Shown here: positions 27,895-36,614 of the stretch, piece by piece
Layout: each line of letters starts with the position of its first letter
Position numbering within the stretch: position 1 is the first letter of the stretch
Assembly: GCA_046594215.1 (NCBI GenBank)
Contig: JBKJPX010000008.1
Coordinates: 4,995 to 68,994 of the forward strand
Length of the DNA stretch: 64,000 bases
DNA from: Panacagrimonas sp046594215
GTDB lineage: Bacteria > Pseudomonadota > Gammaproteobacteria > Nevskiales > Nevskiaceae
Direction: 5' to 3'
Translations under genes and position numbers: made by a program
The notes under the pieces: model-generated
The model's input: the letters and a program-made list of their open reading frames with translations, nothing else
Databases searched by the model: none
What the model was told of the DNA's origin: nothing

Positions 27895-29682
27895 GTGACC
27901 ATCCGCCGCATCCTGCTCATCGCCTTCCTGCTGGTGGGCCTGCTGCCGTCGATCATGCTGACGGTGCTTGCGTTCAACCGGACGCGGCACGCGATGCAGG
28001 GCGAGATCGACGAGGCCGTCCTGCTGAGTGCGGCGACGGTCTCCGAGGACTTCGACAAGATGCTCGCGGAGCGGCTGCTCAACGCCACGACCTGGAATCA
28101 CCTTGACGTGATGCAGGACCTGCGGCTGGGCGATGTCGACAAGCGCCTGTCGGTCTTCCTCGCCGAGATGAAGCAGCGTTACGGCGGCACCTACCTCGGA
28201 CTGCACGCGGTGGACACCAGGGGTCGCGTGATCGCCAGCAGCGACCCCAAAGCCATCGGCACCCTGCGACCGGCCACGGCTCCCTGGGAGCGGACGCTGC
28301 TGCCCGGCGGCGAGGTGCGATTCGCGCGTCCGCCGGCGGATCGCGCGCACCGGCGGCTGGAGCTGCGCGTCACCATCGACTCGGCCTACGGGCCCGGCGC
28401 GCTTGGCGAACTGGTGCAGGACATCGACTGGTCCGCGGTCGAAGGCCCGCTCGATCGGGCAGCGGACAACTCGCGACAGATCGTGCTGCTCGGTCGCGAA
28501 GGGGAGGTGGTGGCGGCTTCGGCGGAACTGCGCGCACGCGGACTGGACCTCGGCGACAACGCATCCAACTGGATGCCGCCGCCGGCGCCGACGGCGGCGA
28601 CGCGTGTGGTGGGCGGTGAGCCCCTGATGGAAGGCAAGGTGATTCTCGGCCACCACGTCTCGCGCGGCGCCGTGGGCTTCGGCGGATTCGGCTGGACCAC
28701 CGTCCTCGCGCAGTCGCGCGACATCGCCTTCGCACCCGTGACGCGAATGGCGTGGGTGTTCGCCGGCCTGCTCGCCGCCACGGTCGTGGCCACCATCGCG
28801 ATGGCGTTCTGGGTGGCCGGTGTGATCGCGCGCCCGGTCGCGGCGCTGACCCGGTTCACGCGCGACTACCTCAAGCCGGGCGCCTCGGCGCTCCCGCCGA
28901 CGCAGGGACCGGGCGAGATCGGCGAACTGCAGCGCAGCTTCGTGCACCTGGTCGACGACCTTCAGCACTCGCAGAATTCGCTGCTGCAGGCCTCGCGCCT
29001 GGCGGCCGTGGGCGAGATCACCGCGCTTCTCGCGCACGAGGTGCGCACGCCGCTGGGCATCCTGCGTTCCTCGGTGCAGATGCTGGCGCAGGAATCGCTG
29101 CCTGCGGCGGATGCCGCCGAACTGCTGCGCATCGTCGAGAGCGAGACCTCGCGGCTCAACCGGCTGGTCAGCTCGATGCTCGACAGCACGCGCACGCGCG
29201 ACCCGCAGCTGGAGCCCACCGACGTGCACGCGCTGATCGAGCACGCGCGGACCCTGCTCGCGGCCCAGGCTCGCGAGCGGGGCATCCAGGTGTCGACCGC
29301 GTTCGATGCGACGCGGGCCGTGGTGGATTGCGACAGCGAGCAGATCACGCAGATCCTGCTGAACCTGGTGATGAACGCCACGCAGATCCTGCCGCGCGGA
29401 GGGCGCGTGGAGCTGCACACCCTCAACGAGGGGCGACGCCTGGTCATCGAGGTCGGCGATGATGGTCCTGGGATCCCTACCGAGGTGCGCGGCAGGTTGT
29501 TCGAGCCTTTCGTCTTCAAGCGCGAGGGTGGGACCGGGCTGGGCCTGGCGGTGGTGCGCAAGATCGCGCGCAGCCACGGCGGAGATGTCACGGTGGAGCA
29601 GAGCCGGCTGGGCGGGGCTTTGTTTCGGGTGTGGCTTCCGCTCGATACTCCGGATTCTTCCAGGAGCGGCAGATCCACATGA
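27895..29682 (+). CDS. Sensor histidine kinase (NtrB/ZraS type)
   Basis: A 595-residue membrane kinase. TM1 is at about 5-24, a large periplasmic sensor at 26-284 and TM2 at 285-312. A short HAMP-like linker follows, then HisKA with phospho-acceptor H381 in AHEVRTPLGIL, and an HATPase domain with the N box (NLVMNATQI), DDGPGIP near 522 and GGTGLGLAVVRK. It starts at GTG and ends in an ATGA overlap with the response regulator gene. The divergent porin and PstS-like genes suggest it senses a periplasmic solute. Confidence 0.93.
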   Translation: MTIRRILLIAFLLVGLLPSIMLTVLAFNRTRHAMQGEIDEAVLLSAATVSEDFDKMLAERLLNATTWNHLDVMQDLRLGDVDKRLSVFLAEMKQRYGGTYLGLHAVDTRGRVIASSDPKAIGTLRPATAPWERTLLPGGEVRFARPPADRAHRRLELRVTIDSAYGPGALGELVQDIDWSAVEGPLDRAADNSRQIVLLGREGEVVAASAELRARGLDLGDNASNWMPPPAPTAATRVVGGEPLMEGKVILGHHVSRGAVGFGGFGWTTVLAQSRDIAFAPVTRMAWVFAGLLAATVVATIAMAFWVAGVIARPVAALTRFTRDYLKPGASALPPTQGPGEIGELQRSFVHLVDDLQHSQNSLLQASRLAAVGEITALLAHEVRTPLGILRSSVQMLAQESLPAADAAELLRIVESETSRLNRLVSSMLDSTRTRDPQLEPTDVHALIEHARTLLAAQARERGIQVSTAFDATRAVVDCDSEQITQILLNLVMNATQILPRGGRVELHTLNEGRRLVIEVGDDGPGIPTEVRGRLFEPFVFKREGGTGLGLAVVRKIARSHGGDVTVEQSRLGGALFRVWLPLDTPDSSRSGRST

Positions 29683-31049
29683 GCGAGCGGCGGGTGATGG
29701 TGGTGGATGACGAGCCCAACATGCGCCGGGTTCTCGAGATCATGCTGTCGCGACGCGGCTATCGCACCTACGCCGCCACCAACGGCGTCGATGCTTTCCA
29801 GCAGCTGCTCGAGCAGCCGGTGGACCTCGTCATCAGCGACCTGCGCATGCCCGAGATGGACGGCATCGAGCTGCTTGGAAAGCTTCGCGCGCAGGGCAAT
29901 GACGTGCCGCTGATCATGATCACGGCGCAGGGCTCGATCGAGAGCGCGGTGGAGGCGATGCGCCACGGCGCCTGCGATTACCTGCTGCGGCCCTTCGATG
30001 TCGAGGCGCTGGACCTGGCCATCGGCCGCGTGTTCGCGGCGCACGAGGTGCTGCAGGAGAACGACTTCCTGCGCGCGCAGGTGGACAGCCGTTGGGAGGG
30101 GCTCGTGGGAAACAGCGCCGCGCTCAAGCGCGTGCGCGAGATGTCGGCCCAGGTCGCGCCCAGTCGCGCCGCGGTGCTGCTCACCGGCGAGACCGGCACG
30201 GGCAAGGAAGTCGTCGCGCGCGCGATCCATCGGCTGTCGGATCGCGCCGAGCGCCTGTTCGTACCGGTGAACTGCGCCGCGATCCCGGCGGAAATCCTGG
30301 AGAGCGAGCTGTTCGGGCACGAGAAGGGCGCGTTCACGGGCGCCTCGGCGCGGCGCATCGGGAAATTCGAGCTCGCCTCGGGCGGCACGATCTTCCTCGA
30401 CGAGATCACCGAGATGCCGGCGGCATTGCAGTCCAAGCTGCTGCGCGTGCTGCAGGAGAACGTGGTCGAGCGCGTCGGTGGCAACCAGGTCATCGAGCTG
30501 GACCTTCGCGTGATCGCCGCCACCAACCGTCGTCCGCGTGACGCGATCCGCGAGGGACGCCTGCGCGAGGATCTCTATTTCCGCCTCAACGTTTTCTCCA
30601 TCGACCTGCCGCCGCTGCGGGAGCGGCTCGAGGACATCCCCAAGCTGGTCGAGCACTTCGTGCGCGTCCACGCGGCGCCGGGGCGACCGCTGCCGGGCGT
30701 GTCGGCCACGGCGCTCGAGTACCTCGCCCGCTACGACTGGCCCGGCAACGTGCGCGAGCTGGGCAACATGGTCGAGCGCGCGCTGATCCTGTCGGGCGGA
30801 GGCGCGCTCGATCTCGCACACTTCCCGATCGATGCCGAGCCGAGCCAGGCCAGCGCGCCGGCGTCCGGGTCGTCAACGCCGACCGACCTGCGCCTGGAGG
30901 CGGCGGTGGGCGAGCTCGAGAGCCGCATGATCGCCGAGGCCCTGCGACGATCGGGCGGCAGCAAGAGCCGCGCGGCGCAGTTGCTCGAGATCAGCGAGCG
31001 GTCGGTCTGGTACAAGATCAAGAAATACGGGCTCGGCGACGCAGGATAG
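29679..31049 (+). CDS. Sigma-54-dependent NtrC-family response regulator
   Basis: A 456-residue regulator. The receiver domain has acidic residues D10 and D11 and phospho-acceptor D54 (ISDLRMP). The AAA+ domain has Walker A GETGTGKE near 170 and the sigma-54 contact loop GAFTGA at 217-222, and a Fis-type HTH ends the protein (SKSRAAQLLEISERSVWYKI). An AGGAG site precedes ATG 29679, which overlaps the kinase stop. Its targets should have -24/-12 promoters; I found no convincing one upstream of the porin. Confidence 0.94.
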   Translation: MSERRVMVVDDEPNMRRVLEIMLSRRGYRTYAATNGVDAFQQLLEQPVDLVISDLRMPEMDGIELLGKLRAQGNDVPLIMITAQGSIESAVEAMRHGACDYLLRPFDVEALDLAIGRVFAAHEVLQENDFLRAQVDSRWEGLVGNSAALKRVREMSAQVAPSRAAVLLTGETGTGKEVVARAIHRLSDRAERLFVPVNCAAIPAEILESELFGHEKGAFTGASARRIGKFELASGGTIFLDEITEMPAALQSKLLRVLQENVVERVGGNQVIELDLRVIAATNRRPRDAIREGRLREDLYFRLNVFSIDLPPLRERLEDIPKLVEHFVRVHAAPGRPLPGVSATALEYLARYDWPGNVRELGNMVERALILSGGGALDLAHFPIDAEPSQASAPASGSSTPTDLRLEAAVGELESRMIAEALRRSGGSKSRAAQLLEISERSVWYKIKKYGLGDAG

Positions 31050-31157
31050 GTTTCGACAGCGTACGCAGGCTTCATCTGCCCACGCGTCCCCGATCGTGCG
31101 GCCGCGAAGTGCGCTCATCGACGCTCGAGCGTTTCTTCCGCCTGCGAGGTGACGCCG

Positions 31158-31520
31158 TTATTTCGCCGTCACGCGGGCCGTGATCGGAACGCAGAGACTT
31201 CCCGTGACACCGGCGAAGTCGAGGGTTGGACTGACGTCCACCGAGCCCGCGTCGATGGACTTGCGCAGGGTCGCTGCAAAGGACTCGAGCTCTTCCTTGG
31301 TCCTGGCCTCGATCTCGTAGATCGCCACGAACCCGTGGCGGTCCGCGCTGACGCCCGGGAGCACGGTGACGCCCTTCTCGATGCGATACCGAGTCGCGGA
31401 CACCACGCCGGGGACCGTCGCCACATCCTGGATGTGTTTCTCCGAGTACCAACGATTGAATTCAGCATCCGTATCCGGACCCGTGGCATCGGACAGCACC
31501 AGAAATATTGATCGCACCAT
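31158..31520 (-). CDS. Small dimeric alpha/beta-barrel (DUF4286-like) protein
   Basis: A 120-residue protein containing the DAEFNRWYSEKHIQDVATVPGV pattern of ferredoxin-fold small proteins (DUF4286/EthD-like), which often accompany catabolic operons. A GGGAGAGAGAC ribosome site precedes ATG 31520. It is the last gene of the sulfotransferase/DUF1214 operon. It could act on, or stabilise, a pathway intermediate; no catalytic residues are identifiable. Confidence 0.72.
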   Translation of the reverse strand: MVRSIFLVLSDATGPDTDAEFNRWYSEKHIQDVATVPGVVSATRYRIEKGVTVLPGVSADRHGFVAIYEIEARTKEELESFAATLRKSIDAGSVDVSPTLDFAGVTGSLCVPITARVTAK

Positions 31521-31581
31521 GTCTCTCTCTCCCATGTTGTCTGGGTGTTCCCGGAACAACCGGAACCCGATGCCGCTGCGT

Positions 31582-32709
31582 CTACCGGTATCGCTGCTTC
31601 GTCCCCGTCTTCGCGGCCGTCACGATGGCCTCGAGCATCCGGTGACGCACGACGGCGTCGTCGAAGCTGGGCAGCACGCGCGGCCTGCCGCCCTTGAGGT
31701 CTTCGACGAGGTGCGTGTACGCCCGCGCCACGCTCGCTGCGAACGGGTTGTCGGCCAGCGCGTCGCCGATCGGGTTGAACTCCGCGGGCACCGGCATCTC
31801 GACCATCGCCGGCTCGTTGCCGCGCGCGCCCCGCAGGCCCAGCGGCAGCATCTGGATGTGGCCTCCGCCCGCGGTGATCTGCAGATCCCCCTGTGTGCCG
31901 TTGATCTCCCACAGGAAGTGCGTGCCGCGCGAGAGCCCGCCGCGGAAATGGATCGAGGCCAGCGCGCCGCTCTTCTCGAGGATGCCGCTGATCGCGACCT
32001 GGTCGGCAACGTCGGCGTCGAGCATCCGGCCAGACTCCAGGTGCCGAACCTTCGGCCGCCGCGTCGCGAGCGTGGCAGACAGCTCCGCGAATTCGCCGAG
32101 GCACCAGCAGAACGCATCGATGGTGTGCCCGAACGGAATCGTCAGCATGCTCGCGCCGTTTCTGCGTTCGAGCAGGTAGGCGTAGACGTCGAGTACGTCT
32201 GCGCCCCAGTTGATGGCGTCGGCGACGATGGTCGAGGACAGCACCTCGCCGACGAAGCCCTGTGTGACGAGGGCCTTTGCGTAAGCGACCACGGGCGCGC
32301 ATCGCGCCTGCAGCCCGACCGCGGCGTAGACGCCTTTGTCGCGCGCCAACGCGGCCAATTCCTCGGCTTCACGCAGACCGTTGCCGAGGGGCCACTCGCA
32401 GTACACCGCCTTGCCGGCCTCGATCGCCGGGCGAACCAGCTCGAAGTGATGCGGCACCTTCACCGTGACCGCGACCACGTCGACCTCGGGCAGCGCGATC
32501 AGCGGCCCGGGGCTGTCGAAGGCGCGCGCCACGCCAAACTTGCGCGAGGCCTCGTCGGCAGATTCCCTGCGACTGGTCGACAGCGCGACGAAATCGAGCC
32601 GATCCGCCAAGGCCCGTAGTGCGGGAATGTGCGCGTCCGACGCCCAGCCCCGGTCCGGGCTCGCGCCGATGATGCCGACGCCGATGCGCTTCGCGGAGGT
32701 GCGCTTCAT
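31582..32709 (-). CDS. Gfo/Idh/MocA-family oxidoreductase
   Basis: A 375-residue NAD(P)-dependent dehydrogenase. The N-terminal Rossmann motif is VGIIGASPDRGWASDAHIPA, and EAGKAVYCEWPLGN is the usual EKP-type motif with the Lys replaced by Trp (CEWP). The C-terminal alpha/beta domain follows. In other members the EKP lysine contributes to cofactor/substrate placement, and EWP variants are known in one fungal/bacterial subgroup. It lies seven bases after the NTF2-like gene. Substrate unknown; possibly a sugar or cyclic alcohol. Confidence 0.85.
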   Translation of the reverse strand: MKRTSAKRIGVGIIGASPDRGWASDAHIPALRALADRLDFVALSTSRRESADEASRKFGVARAFDSPGPLIALPEVDVVAVTVKVPHHFELVRPAIEAGKAVYCEWPLGNGLREAEELAALARDKGVYAAVGLQARCAPVVAYAKALVTQGFVGEVLSSTIVADAINWGADVLDVYAYLLERRNGASMLTIPFGHTIDAFCWCLGEFAELSATLATRRPKVRHLESGRMLDADVADQVAISGILEKSGALASIHFRGGLSRGTHFLWEINGTQGDLQITAGGGHIQMLPLGLRGARGNEPAMVEMPVPAEFNPIGDALADNPFAASVARAYTHLVEDLKGGRPRVLPSFDDAVVRHRMLEAIVTAAKTGTKQRYR

Positions 32710-32716
32710 CGGCGCG

Positions 32717-33121
32717 TCATCCGCACAGGATTTCGGTGGCGTGCGTCGTGTCGAGGTATTCCTTGACCATCCTGATCTTTCCGTCGCGGACGATGTGCAG
32801 GAAGTGGTAGAGGTTGTTGTAGACCTTGCCGCTGATCAGCGCGTAGGACTCCGCTTCCATCGCCACGCGATCGCCCTGCGAGGTCCAGCCCGAGGGCGTC
32901 ATCCGGATGCCGCCGGGTGCATTGGCCGACACGCCGTCGAGCAGCGCTTTGAACTGCGTCTTGTCGCGGCTGCCGGCGAGGCAGAACTTCTTCGGGTCGC
33001 CGAGGATCCACCACGTGAACTCGCGATCGTCCAGCAGTTGGAGCGCGGTGTCGTAGTCGCTGCGTGTGAAGGCCTCCCAAAACGTGGCGACGATGCGCTG
33101 GTTGTCGGTCTCGAGACTCAT
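32717..33121 (-). CDS. NTF2-like (SnoaL) family protein
   Basis: A 134-residue cone-shaped alpha+beta barrel protein: it starts RIVATFWEAFTRSDYDTALQ and ends IRMVKEYLDTTHATEIL, as in SnoaL/limonene-epoxide-hydrolase-like proteins. Members are isomerases, hydrolases or ligand binders, and ketosteroid isomerase has this fold. The start was set at ATG 33121, after a GGAGA site. It lies between the SDR and the Gfo/Idh/MocA gene. Confidence 0.8.
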   Translation of the reverse strand: MSLETDNQRIVATFWEAFTRSDYDTALQLLDDREFTWWILGDPKKFCLAGSRDKTQFKALLDGVSANAPGGIRMTPSGWTSQGDRVAMEAESYALISGKVYNNLYHFLHIVRDGKIRMVKEYLDTTHATEILCG

Positions 33122-33146
33122 GAGGGGTTTCTCCAGGCGCGCTGAT

Positions 33147-33929
33147 TCAAAGAAGCTGGACGACCTGGCCGGCATCGACCGCCAGGATCGCGCCGTTGAT
33201 GTACGAGCCTGCGTCGCTCGCCAGCAGCAGCAGCGCGCCGTCCAGTTCGCTCACATCGCCCACACGCTTGAGCGGCAGGCGAGCGATGTCCGCCTTGCCG
33301 GGATCGGTCTCGAAGTAGCCGGACACCATCTCGGTGTTGAAGTAGCCCGGAGCAATCGCGTTGGCACGGATGCGGTGATCGAACATGTCGCGCGCCATGG
33401 AACGCGTGAGCTGGTTCACCGCAGCCTTCAGCGAGCCGTAGATGGGGATGCCCATCATCACCTGCTCGCCGGTGACGGAGGTGATGTTGACGATCGCCCC
33501 CGGCTTGCCCGCCTTGATCAGGCGCGTGGACAGGGCGCGGCAGGTGCGCATGCAGCCCGAGAGATTGGTGTTGATCAGGTTCTGCCAGGACTCGTCGCTG
33601 ACGGCGGGAAAGGGGCCGAAGTCGAGCTGCGCGGCGCTGTTGACGAGCACGTCGACGAGACCGCCGCTGAGCTGCTCGGCCTGGTCGAACAGGCTCTCCA
33701 CACTCTGGGTGCTGCTGACATCCGTGACCACGGCGTAGGCCTTGCCGCCGCCCGCCTTGTTGATCTCTCTCGCGACCTGTTCGATGCGCTCCTTCTGGCG
33801 CGCTGCGCAGATCACGGTGGCGCCCGCGTCGGCGAGCGTCGCTGCGAATCGCCGCCCCATGCCGGAACCCGCGCCGGTCACGATCGCGGTCTTGCCCTTC
33901 ATGGAAAACAGCTTCTCGATGTTCGACAT
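33147..33929 (-). CDS. Short-chain dehydrogenase/reductase
   Basis: A 260-residue classical SDR. It has the cofactor motif TGAGSGMG (19-26), NSAA in place of the usual NNAG, the catalytic Ser in NITSVTG and YGSLK for the Tyr-Lys pair. Residues C-A-A-R-Q after the second strand suggest NADP(H) preference, though weakly. It oxidises or reduces an alcohol/ketone in the operon's pathway, perhaps the hydroxyl acted on by the sulfotransferase, which is a guess. A ribosome site (GGAGGAGCG) precedes the ATG. Confidence 0.88.
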   Translation of the reverse strand: MSNIEKLFSMKGKTAIVTGAGSGMGRRFAATLADAGATVICAARQKERIEQVAREINKAGGGKAYAVVTDVSSTQSVESLFDQAEQLSGGLVDVLVNSAAQLDFGPFPAVSDESWQNLINTNLSGCMRTCRALSTRLIKAGKPGAIVNITSVTGEQVMMGIPIYGSLKAAVNQLTRSMARDMFDHRIRANAIAPGYFNTEMVSGYFETDPGKADIARLPLKRVGDVSELDGALLLLASDAGSYINGAILAVDAGQVVQLL

Positions 33930-33974
33930 TTGAATCGCTCCTCCTTTTCTATTTGTCGATTGTGGGTTCGGGCA

Positions 33975-35168
33975 TCACTCGCGGCCCAGGCGCGCCGTGG
34001 ACCACGCACGCTCGCGCAGCGTCTTCTGGCGCTCCTCCGGCGAGATCGATGGCGTCGAGGCCGGCAGTGCGTCCCGCAGCTGCGAGAGCTTCACGCGGCG
34101 CATCGTCGGGATCGGCGTGGAATCCGGCTCGTAATAGCGGATGGCGAGCAGGCCCTTGTCATGGCGGCCGGCGTCGAGCCAGTTGGCGATGCCGGGATCG
34201 GAATGCGAGATCACCGCGCGGAACACACCGTCCGCGTCGATCTGCGCCTGGTGCCCGTTGAGCGAGGTCTGCCGCAGGTGCCAGTCGCGCGCTTCCCAGA
34301 AGTGGCTGCACAACTGGATGCTCCAGTAGTGCGACTTCGGCAGCTTCACCTCGAGCACCAACGCCTCGTCCGGGGCGCACTGGTAGATGCCCTTGCCGTA
34401 CTTGAGCGACTTCCATCCGAACTCGATGGTGTCGAACACCATCGAGTTGGCGGGCGCGGCGTAGTAGGTGTTCACGACCTGGGCGAAGCGTGCCGGCACC
34501 TGGCGCAGCCAGTCACAGAACAGCTCCATTCGCTCGGCGATGGCCGCGGCCGTGAGTGCCGGCGGCGGGTAGGTGGCGTTCTGGTTGACCAGCGTCATGC
34601 GCGCCGGCTGCTCGGTGTTCCAGTCGTAGAAGTACTGCCGGAAGATGATGTTCCCCGGACCTTCGGCGAGCTGGACCCAGTTGCGTGCGCCCTCGGGGCG
34701 CTTGCGGCTGAGCACGATCTCGACGTGGTTGTTCGGCCCGACCTCGCATTGCGGCAGTCGATCGTGCAGCGTCCAGTCCGCGATGTGCGCAAAGTGATCA
34801 CGCCGTGTCTCGACGTCGAAGACCCGCGCGGTGCCGCGATCGCCGCTGAGGCGATAGACGTTGTCACCGTGCACGGCGGCCCACTGGTAGAGGCAGTCGG
34901 TGGCGGGGAGGCCCCACTGGATGCGTGTGCTGAGGAAGGTCAGAAGCTGCGGGTGGTGGGGCGTATTGACCTCCACCGCCATCTCGAGCGCGCTCGCGAT
35001 CAGCCGGGTCAGGTAGCGCACGCCCTCGGCGCGCGTCAGGTCATCGGTGACCAGGGGATCGTTCCAGACCAGCGCTTCCATCTCGCCCATCACGCGCGTG
35101 ATCTGTCGCCAGATGGCGGGCGTGGAAAACCCCAGGGGGCTTAATTTTCCGGTCATCAGTTCCGTCAC
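33975..35168 (-). CDS. DUF1214 domain-containing protein
   Basis: A 397-residue protein matching the DUF1214/DUF1254-type family: it ends with PKSHYWSIQLCSHFWEARDW and a short C-terminal GRHDKGLLAIRYYEPD stretch. Family function is not settled. The GTG at 35168 is preferred because AAGGAGACAGAC precedes it; ATG 35156 is an alternative. It lies between the sulfotransferase and SDR genes. DUF1214 proteins are frequent in catabolic loci of environmental bacteria. Confidence 0.75.
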   Translation of the reverse strand: MTELMTGKLSPLGFSTPAIWRQITRVMGEMEALVWNDPLVTDDLTRAEGVRYLTRLIASALEMAVEVNTPHHPQLLTFLSTRIQWGLPATDCLYQWAAVHGDNVYRLSGDRGTARVFDVETRRDHFAHIADWTLHDRLPQCEVGPNNHVEIVLSRKRPEGARNWVQLAEGPGNIIFRQYFYDWNTEQPARMTLVNQNATYPPPALTAAAIAERMELFCDWLRQVPARFAQVVNTYYAAPANSMVFDTIEFGWKSLKYGKGIYQCAPDEALVLEVKLPKSHYWSIQLCSHFWEARDWHLRQTSLNGHQAQIDADGVFRAVISHSDPGIANWLDAGRHDKGLLAIRYYEPDSTPIPTMRRVKLSQLRDALPASTPSISPEERQKTLRERAWSTARLGRE

Positions 35169-35209
35169 GTCTGTCTCCTTGTTCCAGTGCGGGTTCAACT
35201 GCTGCTGGT

Positions 35210-36409
35210 CTAGGTGCCGAGTCGGCCCGAGTCGATGAAGCGCTCGCGGTAATGCGAGAAGCGCTGGTCGATCATCTCGGGCGTGTAGCCGTAGTCGGCG
35301 GCCGAATACGTGTAGGTGCCGAAATGGTGCTCGGGACGGGAGGCGTCGTAGTTCCTGAAGTTGGCCAGCGCCTCGGGCGTGATCGCGCGGCCGGCACGGT
35401 CGTAGACGCGGCGGATCACGCCGACGATATCGCTCACCACCTCGTCGAAGCGCACGTCGAGGATGCGGTCGGTCGGCAGCTGGTCGCGCTCCGCCAGGTA
35501 GCGATCCAGCGCGGTGGCCCAGTAGTCGAACATCTCGCGGCCCACGACCCTGGGATCCACGTGGTCGCTGCCGATCTTGCGCGCGTGCTCGATCAGCGAA
35601 GCGAAGGAAGGCAGGACCTTCTGCAGGTCGCGGTGACAGTGGACGAGAACTGCGTCCGGGAAGGTCTCCAGCAGCACCGACAGCGCATTGATGTGCACCG
35701 GCGATTTCATGATCCATGGACGCCCGCGCGCACCGCCGTCCTGCCACTGCAGGTACTGCATCTGCGCGTGCAGGTGCCGGTACATCGGCCGCTGGTCGCA
35801 CTGCATGATGTAGTCGTAGAACGAGGGCGCGCGTGCGAACAGCCAGGAGATCATGCACTCGAAGGAGCCGTGCATCAGGTGCAGCTCTTCGTCCGGTTCG
35901 AGCGCCTCCGTCGGATGCCGCGCCTGCCAGCCCGGGAACATCGTCGTGAGCATCTGCTCCACGGCCTGCGCGGCCTCGATGCGGCCTTTCGGGTTGCCGC
36001 GCTCCTCGCCCGGGAACGGCGCGGGGTTGGTCGTGCGCCAGTAGTCCATGCGCTGCACCTGCGGGTCGCTCGACATCACGCGCTGCAGCTTGCTGGTGCC
36101 TGTTCGCGGCAGGCCCAGCACGATGATCGGCTTGACGATCTTTTCCTGCAGGATCTCGGGGTGCTGCTTGACGTCGCGCACGTAGCGCAGGCGGTTCACG
36201 AGAAGGTTTATCGCCCCGCCGTACACCAGCTGTTCGCCCAGGCCGTTGAGCAGCGCATTGCCCGGCATGGCCTCAACGAGCCGGGTCAACCCGGTGACGA
36301 AGTGCCGATCGCCGAAATCGTCCAGGCCCGCGGTCGCGCTCGCGGCGGCAAGCAAGCCTTCAACCGTCTTGGGGAGTGGGGGCGGTGCGGCGGCAGACTC
36401 CGTGGTCAT
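35210..36409 (-). CDS. Sulfotransferase family protein
   Basis: A 399-residue protein of the Sulfotransfer_3 type. It has the PAPS 5'-phosphosulfate loop IIVLGLPRTGTSKLQRV and a downstream VHCHRDLQKVLPSFASL stretch for the 3'-phosphate. It is longer than, and only distantly related to, the sulfotransferase of the prp operon. It is the first gene of a six-gene minus-strand operon opposite an AraC gene. Proteins annotated this way may bind PAPS without proven activity; the acceptor is unknown. Confidence 0.82.
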   Translation of the reverse strand: MTTESAAAPPPLPKTVEGLLAAASATAGLDDFGDRHFVTGLTRLVEAMPGNALLNGLGEQLVYGGAINLLVNRLRYVRDVKQHPEILQEKIVKPIIVLGLPRTGTSKLQRVMSSDPQVQRMDYWRTTNPAPFPGEERGNPKGRIEAAQAVEQMLTTMFPGWQARHPTEALEPDEELHLMHGSFECMISWLFARAPSFYDYIMQCDQRPMYRHLHAQMQYLQWQDGGARGRPWIMKSPVHINALSVLLETFPDAVLVHCHRDLQKVLPSFASLIEHARKIGSDHVDPRVVGREMFDYWATALDRYLAERDQLPTDRILDVRFDEVVSDIVGVIRRVYDRAGRAITPEALANFRNYDASRPEHHFGTYTYSAADYGYTPEMIDQRFSHYRERFIDSGRLGT

Positions 36410-36614
36410 GATCTTTTTCCGTCCTCGTTTCGCCGGTTCTTCGACCGGCCGACCCCCAGTCTTGGCCGACGCGGGCGCGGGCACTATCGAATTCGTTTGA
36501 GACCCTGTTCGGAATCGTCCAAGACCGGGCCGGGCCGGGGGTGCTATGTCAGTATTGGTCCGTCAGGAGTGCGCCGCCAACGGCGCCCAGCGCGGTCGAC
36601 AGGAGGATGCGCCC

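Noticed and set aside
31121..31132. ACGCTCGAGCGT palindrome after the NtrC-type gene as a terminator
   Set aside because: It has no loop and no T-run; a hairpin terminator is not supported.
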